From assembly GCA_002005505.1 (NCBI GenBank), contig MVGU01000981.1:196443-260442 (forward strand): DNA of 64,000 nucleotides. Reading direction: 5' to 3'. Below are positions 19,781-28,500 of the stretch, piece by piece; position 1 is the first letter of the stretch, and every line of letters starts with the position of its first letter. The DNA is from Botryococcus braunii. Its lineage: Eukaryota > Chlorophyta > Trebouxiophyceae. Made by a program: the position numbers and the translations under genes. The notes below the pieces were generated by a model. The model worked only from the letters and a program-made list of their open reading frames with translations, searched no databases and was not told the DNA's origin.

Positions 19781-19852
19781 ACTTGGAACCCTTGGCTATG
19801 GGCTACTTGGAACCCTTGGATATGGGCTACTTGGAACCCTTGGATATGGACT
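19781..19852 (+). repeat. Three 24 bp tandem repeats in Gypsy-1 3' UTR
   Basis: Units start ACTTGGAACCCTTGG at 19781, 19805 and 19829 with one or two differences. A degenerate fourth follows at 19853. Confidence 0.9.
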
Positions 19853-20220
19853 ACTTGGCATCTTGGGATGGATTTCTTTCTATGTACTATATGTGTACCT
19901 TATGTGTACAGTATGTGTACAGTATGGACAATGTATCATAAAGAAACTGTGTTGTATGGATAGCCACTTTAGGAAAGCATTGTGGACTGAGCTACACCTG
20001 TGTCATATTTATCTTGTTCGGATTGTTTATCTGTTGTGTCACAAGCATTGTATTGTTTTAATAAATAATAAATAGGGATGTGTCCATAAAGGCGGACTTG
20101 GATAGTTCGAAAGGAATAAGGCGAACGTTCGTCGTAGTTCGCCGTAATTTATCGTAATTATCGTACCGTGTCGTATCGTATCGTACAGTATTGTACTTAG
20201 GACGGGAATAAAGCACACCT

Positions 20221-20248
20221 AATAAATAAATTTAAAAAAAAAAAAAAA
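20221..20248 (+). other. Internal poly(A) tract with upstream AATAAA
   Basis: AATAAATAAA (20221-20230) followed by TTT and 15 A residues (20234-20248), inside the element and upstream of its PPT. Looks like a captured RNA 3' end. Confidence 0.6.
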
Positions 20249-20293
20249 TGGACGCTTTAGTCAATTGCTTGGGATGATAGGGAATAACTTGGA

Positions 20294-20337
20294 GGCGGGG
20301 ACCCTAATGTAACCCATTCGGCAAGGGTCTAACGGCG
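20294..20337 (+). other. Conserved 3' motif in Gypsy-1
   Basis: GGCGGGGACCC, about 18 nt, then TTCGGCAAGGGTCTAACGG. A weaker version of the motif in TR-GAG, Gypsy-2 and Gypsy-3, about 105 bp before the LTR. Confidence 0.5.
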
Positions 20338-20428
20338 CTGGTGGATGGGCCGTTCGGTGACGACCATTCCCTTATAATTGTGGTCTACTGTATGTGTGTA
20401 TGTGGCTGCATGAGGACATGCAGGAATT

Positions 20429-20441
20429 AAGGGGGGGATGA
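20429..20441 (+). other. Polypurine tract of Gypsy-1
   Basis: AAGGGGGGGATGA immediately before the 3' LTR. Confidence 0.85.
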
Positions 20442-20917
20442 TGTGATGGAATGTAGGGATTTCCCGGCATTTCTGGACATTTCCCTTACCCCCTAGCCTA
20501 GGCGCACATGTAGCGCACATGTCGTACGAGCAACGCGAGTACGCACGTGCCTAGCGTCTAGCCTTGGCTTCCTAGCCGTCGAATTCCATTGGATAGTTAT
20601 GGACGTTACTCTCATAGTAGGATTCTAGGATATTTTCTAGATACTATTGTAGAGGTTTGGTGGACTAGTGCGCTACCATTGGAGGAACGTGAACACACGA
20701 TCACGAACCACGGGAAGGAACGGATAGAGACGTAAGCCACGGGAAGACACGCACTCAGGTAATCTGGAAGCTTAGTAGACCACAAGTAGGGAGTGGAAGC
20801 TCCGTGAGGTGGGGGTTACTTGTAATTGGAAAGAGCGTCCAACTTGTCGGCCATCCGGCCTTGTCTCTCTCTCTCTCACAACTTGGAAATTCTCTCTAAC
20901 TTGTGCATTCTACTACA
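20442..20917 (+). repeat. 3' LTR of Gypsy-1
   Basis: 476 bp, partner of 13498-13973, followed by cctca. Confidence 0.95.
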
Positions 20918-20922
20918 CCTCA

Positions 20923-23630
20923 GTGCAGCACTCAGAATCAGGTTGTCAGAGCTCCCTGCCCCAGCAGCAGACCTGACAGCACCCTCCCAGGACCCCCTGA
21001 CCAAGCTGCAACCGAGCCGGCATGTCAGGGGAAGTCTTCCCAAGAGGAGGGCGCTCCAGAAATTGGTCATGGACCAAGTGAGAAACCACCGCAGCTAAAT
21101 CTGGACCAGTCCGGAGCACTGGATACACTTCAGCGACTTGCGCGAGGAGGCTCTGACAGTGGGCAGCATCAACGGACCTTGGAGCGAGCACAGCAGTCCC
21201 TCCGGAATACACCTCCTGCTACTGTAACTCCGCCTTTGAATGGACCCTCTCGGGCCCAACGCTATGAGCATCGCACTGCTGCTCGCGAGCTCCTGCTGGC
21301 ACAGGAGAAGGGAGAGAGCTGTGAGCGAGTGGGGGTGACTGAAGGTGACACCGAGTCACAGGGACCAGGGGAAGTGCAGGAAAAAAGTCAGGATCCTGAG
21401 AGACCTGAACTACATGTGAGTGATGAGAGGGGGACAGTCTCTTATCAGACTGAAAATGGTCCAAGCGAGCTGAGATGTATGGGTGGGACCTGTTCAGTGC
21501 CTGAGGGGATTGTTAGAGATGTGAGTACTGTCTGTAATGCCCAAAGACAAAGTGGTGCCACCCTCACAAGTGTGGGCCTTGCTTGTGAGGGTGCGGTTGG
21601 GCCTGCGCCCCAGCGCTCATGTTTGGTGGGGAGCAGACAGAGAGAGAGAGAGACATGGGCACAACACCAAGACAGACTAAGTGTCCAAGCTGTGCAGAGT
21701 GGTTCAATTGCCTGTGAGAGCTCTGACGTGGCTGAAACCCGTCAGACATGTAAGAGTGTGGATGAGGAGGTGAATCGGAAGCTTGGACAGTGTGAGAATT
21801 TGCCCAATTATAAGAGCTTTCCGAGAGATACCTGTGTCTGGGAGGATGATGTGAGAGTGCGAAGCAGTAAGCTCGAAAGGGCAAACTGTGAGTCTCAGAG
21901 AGAGAGAGAGAGCAGCGAGGAAAGTCAGAATCCTCACAAACTGCGCCCATGTGCAGTGCGGCGACATTCAGCGAAAGAGTAGTGGGTGAGAGAGAGAGTG
22001 AGAGCAAGCCAGATCAGGGGAAGCACACAGGGGTACGGTTTGGGAAGATTAGTGTGCCTTCCAGCTTGAGGGAGGCACAGAGTCCCCTCAGTGGGAATAT
22101 TGGAAGGCTGCTATGCAAGAAGAGCAGAATTCCTTGGATGCCCACGAGGTCATGGAGTATGTCCCTAGACCTCGGGGCCATAAGGTGATTCCAGTTCATT
22201 GGATCTTTTCCGTGAAAATGGATGCCCATGGCAATGTGCTGAGGTTCAAGGCTAGGCTGGTAGCTCAAGGATGCAGGCAAATTCCTGGAGTAGATGTCAT
22301 GGAAGTCTTTGCCCCAACTAGCAGCTATGGATCTAGGAGAGCCTTACTGTCAGTGGCTGCACAAGAGGGTCTTGAAATTCACCAGGTGGATGTCAAGACT
22401 GCGTTCCTGAATGGGGAATTAGAGGAGGAAGTGTATGTCACACAACCTCTTAGGTTTGAAAATGGGGATGGTAACACAGTGTGTCGCTTGAAGAAGGCAT
22501 TGTATGGCCTGAAGCAAGCTCCAAGGGCATGGCATAAGACCCTTAATGAGAAGCTGCATACCATGGGCTATGAAGTGTGCAAGAGTGATGCTGGTGTCTA
22601 TGTGAAGTGTTCAGTAGATGGAGGAAAGTCATTTGTGTTGATTTATGTAGATGATCTACTGATAGTTTCAAAGGGAATGGGAGAGATTGAGAGAGTGAAG
22701 GGGTTACTCAAGCAAGAGTTCACCATTCATGATTTAGGAGAGGTGAAAGATTTTCTGGGCTGTCAAGTGATGAGAGATAGGGATAAAGGGCTCATTTCAT
22801 TAAGTTGCATCCCTAAGATTGATGCACTGGTTGAGAAATTTGGGCTGGATCTGGAGTCTGTGGGGCCCGACACCCCTATGACCAAAGATTTTGTGGCCAC
22901 ACAGCGACCTATGTCCAAGGACAACAGTGACAGCATTGGTGCTGGGAGCCCACTTCCACCAGGACACAGGTACTGTGAACTGGTTGGGTCACTGTTGTAC
23001 ATTGCAAATACCACCAGGCCTGATATTTCACAGGCTGTGGGAGTGCTTTCCAGGTACAGGATTACCCCTACTACTGCTCACTGGAATGAAGCCATCAGAG
23101 TGTTGAAATATCTGAAGGCAACCAGAGATCTCGTGTTGGTCCTTGGAGGGAAGGACACAGAGCTTGAGGGTTTTGTTGATGCAGATTATGGTGGGGATCA
23201 AGATCATCGATTTTCCACTACAGGGTATGTAATCAGAGTGTTTGGTGGAGCTGTAGTTTGGGGGAGCAAGAAGCAGTCTGCAATTGCCACATCCACTGTA
23301 GAAGCTGAGTTCATGGCAGCAAGTGCAGCTGTCAAAGAGGCCAATTGGATGAAGGGATTCCTTGAGGAAATTGGGATTTCCCCGTGGATTGTCAAGATTC
23401 ACTGTGATAATCAGGGATGCATCAATCATCTCAGAAATCCAGTGTTCTCTAAGCATACCAAGCATATCGCTATCAGCTTCCACTTTGCGCGGGAAGCTAT
23501 TGCATTGGGTCAAGTTGATGTGAAATACGTTCCTTCTGCAAGGAATGTGGCAGATATATTCACGAAGCCTTTAACAAGGCAGGTATTTCAGGGACATCGT
23601 GAGGCTCTGGGTTTGGCCAAGTTTTTGTGA
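20923..23630 (+). pseudogene. gag-pol: Copia-3 gag-pol, 3' part: hinge, RT and RNase H
   Basis: Resumes the Copia-3 frame after Gypsy-1. First a long hydrophilic hinge with spaced cysteines (20923-21982), then a frameshift near 21960 and another near 22080 relative to Copia-5. RT and RNase H (about 505 codons to 23630) are then open: IPVHWIFSVKMDAHG, KTAFLNGELEEEVY, YGLKQAPRAWH, active site YVDDLLIV, and RNase H DADYGGDQDHRFSTTGYV with SKKQSAIATSTVEAE. The RT core retains its motifs, so decay is concentrated in the hinge. Confidence 0.88.
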
Positions 23631-23639
23631 GGAAAAGGC

Positions 23640-23648
23640 AAGGGGAAG
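23640..23648 (+). other. Polypurine tract of Copia-3
   Basis: AAGGGGAAG before the LTR, the same tract as in Copia-4 and Copia-5. Confidence 0.8.
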
Positions 23649-24048
23649 TGTTATAATAGTGACTGAACATTTTGGTGCCTTTCCCTCAGAAGAGTAATAG
23701 TGGCCAGATCAGCTCCAATTACCAGTGAGACCACTTATTAAAGTGAGTAATAGGTGGCAAAACCTAGGAGTTCTGCCAGAACCAATCTAGACCAATTGCA
23801 CGTTAATAAGAGAGGATGAGGTAATCAGACACGGTTTGCTCGAAAGGATATATGCTCCTGGCTCGAAGGGTTCAGGCACTTGATTGGGACATCAAAAGCA
23901 CTTCGGGTGTTTGCTACTTCACTGTTGCCAGTCAAGTCATCGCATTCACAGTCGACACTGCTTGTTACTCGACACACAACAAGAGTGTCGCCGGGCTAAA
24001 CACACTCGTGCCGGGTCATACAGGGAACGCCGAACTCAGAAGTTTACA
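23649..24048 (+). repeat. 3' LTR of Copia-3, single-block form
   Basis: 400 bp, TGTTATAATAG...GTTTACA. TATA box at 23849; the block starts ACTTGATTGGG at 23878 (29 bp downstream) and ends CATACAG at 24023; a 25 nt tail follows. Homologous to the Copia-5 LTR (728 bp), but the 328 bp between donor and acceptor is absent. Confidence 0.9.
23849..23854 (+). promoter_or_regulatory. TATA box in Copia-3 3' LTR
   Basis: GGATATATGC, 29 bp upstream of the block start ACTTG, which is the likely cap site. Confidence 0.6.
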
Positions 24049-24387
24049 GAAATGAATGTCAACTACTGTGTTCATGATGATTATCAGGGAGCTTATGATG
24101 ATTTCAAAGCTCAAACTATTATCACTCAAGCATGTACTGAGCAATATTCTGTTCAGATTACTGTCTTGACAAGTGCTTACCATATGTGGAACAAGCTGCT
24201 GCAGGTGTTTAACGCTAGAGCAGCAGCTAGGCTGATGAGCCTCCACAGGGAGCAAAAGTTATTTGCCATGAAGCCAGGTGAAAAACCATCTGACTACGTG
24301 TTAAGGTGCAGGAAAATTGCAAACAACCTCAAATCACTAGGAGAGCAGTGTTCTGAGGTTTGCCAGTGCTCCATGATCATTGAAGGC
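24049..24387 (+). pseudogene. gag: Copia-H gag, middle part
   Basis: About 113 codons of copia Gag (UBN2-like: YQGAYDDFKAQTIITQ, then MWNKLLQVFNARAAARLMSL, then PSDYVLRCRKIANNLKSLG). Cut on the left by Copia-3 and on the right by Copia-4. Joined across the Copia-4 insertion the reading goes IIEG|LTEEY without loss. Confidence 0.85.
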
Positions 24388-25266
24388 TGTTGAATGAATT
24401 GGTCAATACTGTACTTAGTGACATCCCCTGTCACATGCCATCAACAGCAGTGTAAACTATAGCCTTTATAGCCCTTTATGAACGGTATAGATCATACTCG
24501 TACCTCAATGACATAACACGTGACTTGTACGATATGCGTTCTCAATAGACATTACGTATGGTAGTACTTTAGGATCCCTGCAGTCCGAGCCATCCCTGGG
24601 CAGCCCAGGAACGGCTCGGTACTTGTCCGAAGCATGTTGGTATCCTTGACCAACCTCTACTGTTGGAGAGTGCTGTGTGCTGTTCCTGGAAACGTTGTAG
24701 CGTGGACGGTTTTTCCCACAGGCTACGAACTGACGCTGCCGTCGTGCCATCACTGCAGGTGTGTTTAGGATTCTCAAAGTCGTTCCAGATACGATTGTGC
24801 TCAAACATTCAGACCAGTTAGATATTACTGCTGTGTGCATTGATGAGAGTGCATGACGAGAGCGCACTGAATGTTTGACCTCATTGAGACTTATGTTGAC
24901 GTCCACCGTTGTGGCGGTAAGATAGTTTCACTGTACAAACATCACAAAGAGACCTTGCTGAGTTACTGATGAACTATTATTGTATTCTAGTGACGTAAAG
25001 TAGACATCGCAAGGCCTCTTTGGTGCTGAACTCTGCTATCAGGCAAGGCGTAGTGTTACGTGGTCTTTAGCAAGAGTGAGAGCAGTTAACATCATTTGTA
25101 AGACTTGTCCGAAGCATGTTGGTATCCTTGACCAACCTCTACTGTTGGAGAGTGCTGTGTGCTGTTCCTGGAAACGTTGTAGCGTGGACGGTTTTTCCCA
25201 CAGGCTACGAACTGACGCTGCCGTCGTGCCATCACTGCAGGTGACGCCGCAAGCAGAAATGCTTGA
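24388..25266 (+). repeat. 5' LTR of Copia-4
   Basis: 879 bp, TGTTGAATG...ATGCTTGA, identical by eye to 30745-31623. Small ORFs inside it occur in both copies and are not taken as genes. Confidence 0.93.
24621..25240 (+). repeat. Copia-4 5' LTR exon-like block duplicated around a putative intron
   Basis: Copy 1 is 24621-24758 and copy 2 is 25103-25240, 138 bp each and identical by eye, starting ACTTGTCCGAAGC and ending CACTGCAG. Copy 1 is followed by GTGTGTTTAGG, copy 2 by GTGACGCC and the U5 tail. The predicted intron is 24759-25240, 482 bp. The sequence is unrelated to the blocks of the other families, but the layout is the same. Confidence 0.7.
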
Positions 25267-25280
25267 GGTTATGGGCCCAC
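25267..25280 (+). other. Primer-binding site of Copia-4 (half initiator tRNA-Met)
   Basis: GGTTATGGGCCCAC directly after LTR end GCTTGA. Confidence 0.85.
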
Positions 25281-25574
25281 GCTTTCCAAGCTGAGCTTGC
25301 AGTGACGCACGACAGATTTCCAGGGAGAAAAGGGGTTTCGGACCCCGCTTCGAGACTGCGAGCTTCACTGACGAGTGAGGTCTGGCCGTTCAAACATATC
25401 GAGCTAGTCACGTAAAATTATTCCTTCTGTAGTGCTGGAAGGAATTGTTGTACAGTAGCAACTGGGCTGGGAAAGCAGAAGTACTTCTGGGACTGATCAA
25501 CTCAGTGTCAGAGCTAGGAAGAAGTGCTTCCAGGGGAAGTCATTTAAGGCTTGGAGTGAAGAACTGGCTTGATC

Positions 25575-28500
25575 ATGAAAACTAGAAGCAGACAAGTGAT
25601 CATGAAAACGAGAAGTAAGCACACTGCAACGGAGTCTGGATCAGCTGGGTCTGGCTCCTCCATCAGTGCATCACCCAGCCAGCCAGCAAACTCCACTGCG
25701 CAGAGTGGAGAGATGTGCATCGCAATGACGAAAACCGGTGGCGTCGTCACCACGAATGTCAAATGTCCAGTGACTCTGGACAGAGAGGGAGTGGAATTTC
25801 CACTCTGGGATCTGGCATATGTGGCAGCCTGTGGCCTCAAAAGGTGCAAGGCAGCCATTGAAGCTCCAATGCCAGACACAGAGGAGAATGCAGCAGCGCT
25901 CCTAATGCTGATTGAGAGCGTCCCCAAGGCGTGGGGTGCCAAGCTGGCTGCAATGCAAGTGGCAGCCAATGCCTACCAGTGGGTTCGAGAGCGTTTTACT
26001 GGAGGGGCAGACCAGGAGGTAACAGCACGCTGGCTGGAGCTCCTACACACCAGCATGGGAGAGACAGAAACGTTGGAGGACTACTACAACAGGAAGGTGG
26101 CACTCTTCCATGCACTCAAGCGAAATGGGCACTCCATCATGGAGAGAGAAGCCAAGCTGGCAATCATCAAGGGCCTGCCAGAGGAAGCGAAGGAGACTGG
26201 GATGTTCTCCTCATCTGCTGGGAAGGATCTGGAGGGACTGTGGGAGATCATCTCCACCACAGCCAAGGGACTGGGCTTCAACGACCAGGTCCCCAGAGTC
26301 ACCCCTGTGGCCAGGGCAGCCATCACACCAGCCTACTCCACCACACCAGGGACTGCAAGCCCACAGGAGACCCAAGCTGGAGGCCAGGGGGGCCAAGCTT
26401 CATCGACCAAGGTGGAGGGACGGGACCGGCGTGACAACAGGCGCTGCCGCTACTGCAACAAGCTAGGCCATTTTGAGAGGAACTGCCTCAAGAAGGAGGC
26501 GGACGAGAAGATGCAACAGAACCTGCAGCAAGTCATGGCTGCAATGGCCAATCTGCTTCCGCAATTCCAAAATCAAGCGTCGGCTGCAGTGGCTCGACCT
26601 CCGGAGGGCAGCGGGAACGGCAACAACTTTTTCCCCGGGGGATATCCACCACCCTCTGGTATGTCTGCCATGATTTCTCTGAATGTCTTAACACCAACAC
26701 GCGTCATGCCAGAAGCGAGAAGTTTTCTGGTGGACAGTGGAGCCACCATCCACCTAGTCAATGATCTGTCCCTGCTACATTCCCCCACCCTGCACAGAAA
26801 TCCCATTCCTTTGCATATGGCTACGTCAGATGCCACGGGACAGATAATTGCAACTGGTTCCCTATGCTTGAGCAGTGCAGAACAGCAACCCCTGTGGCTT
26901 CACAATGTGCATTGTGTTCCTTCAGCTACAGCTAATCTGATTTCAGTGACAGCTGCTATACGTGATGGGGCTAGTTTTGTGACAGACAGTGTGGGAAGTT
27001 ACACTGGTATGCGTGGCGCTCAAAACTGGTCTTGTTCAGTTGCACAGAGAAATGGCCTGTATTTCTTGCAGAAGGTCAGTCCAGTCAGAAACCCTGTCTC
27101 TGTGTTCGTTAACACAGCCAGAGCACCAGTCGCTCATGATTGCAGATTGAGAGCACTGTGGCACAGTAGACTGGGGCACCCAGGGGAGGTTAATATGAGG
27201 CGACTGCAGTCTGAAGATTTGGTCCTGGGCATCCCTGTATCTCTCTCCCCTTGCGCAAACTGTCACTCTTCATGTGAAGCGTGCATTCAAGGAAAGCACA
27301 GTCGTCCCCCTTTTGGAACCAGTTCCAGAGCAGCCACTGAGCCCCTTGAGAGAATTCATTTGGACACAGTTGGCCCCATCTCCCCTACAGCTATTACTGG
27401 GGAGCGCTTCTTTGTCACGATTGTGGATGAGGCTACGCACTACGTCATAGCCCTGGCAGTAAAAACCAAGGATGCAATCAGCAGTGCAGTCAGAGACCTC
27501 CTGATTTTTTGGCAGAGGCAGTTGAACCGCTCTGTTAAGTGCATTCGTACTGACAGGGGGACAGAATTCCTCAACAGTACATTGAAGGGTTTCTGTACGC
27601 AGGAGGGAATTAAATTTGAGACCTCTGCAGCATACACGCCTCAGCAAAATGGCGTTGCTGAACGGATGAACCGAACAATCAAGGAGAAGGCCAGAACACT
27701 CATGTTGCATGCAGCTGCCAAACAGTCACTCTGGAAGGAAGCAGTGGAGACAGCCTGCATCCTGTACAATATGGGACCTGTGACTGGACGTGACAAGACG
27801 CCTTATGAAGCCTTCCATGGGGTAAAGCCCGATGTATCCCTGCTCAGGACTTTTGGCTGTCTAGCACATGTGCACATACCTGATCACCAAAGGGGAGTGT
27901 TTGAGTCTAAGACCTCCCCTGGTCTCTTCACAGGGTATTCCAGTGTGTCAAAGGCATATAGAATTTATATGGGAAACGGGATTTGGAAAGAAAGCAGAGA
28001 TGTTACTTTTCTGGAGCACTTAAGGGGCGCAGACAGAGTGGGGCTTAGCACCATGTCTCCTGTGAGTCCAAATGCAGTCCAGCAGCCCTTTGCCTTGCCT
28101 TTTGTACAACAGGAGGGCCAGCAGTCCTTGGGTCAGTTGTCTTTTTGGGACTCAGATGATCCTGAGCCTCTCTGCAACCGAGAGGTCAACGTGCAGCAGT
28201 CCGGACCTGACTCCCCCTGTGCAACCACCCCCTGTGCAACTACCCCATGTGCAATCAACCCCTGTGAGAATTCTGAGACTTCAAGTGTCAACGTGGACGG
28301 GGAGCCCACTTCCTCGGAGCTGAGCCATACGCAGTCCGGCCACAGCTGGTCCGTACTCGGACACATGGAGAACCTGGCGCGAGGAGGCGAGGAGACCAAG
28401 TCACACATGCAACGTTTGAATAATGTGCAAGAATGTGTTCGAATGGAAGTTGGGGCCATGGGTGTCCGAGGGCAAGACGGGCTGACCCGGCAGCAACGGT

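Larger units (their letters stand above)
19494..20441 (+). other. Gypsy-1 3' untranslated region
   Basis: About 950 bp without a credible gene. It holds three 24 bp tandem repeats (19781-19852), AATAAA-type signals followed by an internal A15 tract (20221-20248), the conserved GGGGACCC motif (20294-20337) and the PPT. Confidence 0.75.
13498..20917 (+). mobile_element. Gypsy-1, full-length chromodomain Ty3/gypsy element
   Basis: 7420 bp, two 476 bp LTRs, target duplication cctca at 13493-13497 and 20918-20922. PBS, gag, pol and PPT are all present, and both ORFs are open. It splits Copia-3 gag-pol at the integrase/hinge boundary. Structurally complete; activity depends on whether an altered zinc knuckle in Gag is tolerated. 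Confidence 0.95.
10167..24048 (+). mobile_element. Copia-3, degenerate Ty1/copia element of the ORF0 clade (contains Gypsy-1)
   Basis: Plus strand. 5' LTR remnant 10167-10362 (its left half is separated by Copia-2), PBS, ORF0, gag-pol in two parts around Gypsy-1 (13498-20917), PPT and 3' LTR 23649-24048. Gag-pol has several frameshifts and stops, so the element is dead. It is inserted in the Gag of Copia-H, which resumes at 24049. Confidence 0.9.

Noticed and set aside
24505..24906. 133-codon ORF antisense in the Copia-4 LTR (repeated at 30862-31263)
   Set aside because: Present twice only because the LTR is repeated. It overlaps the promoter and exon-like block and has no protein features.
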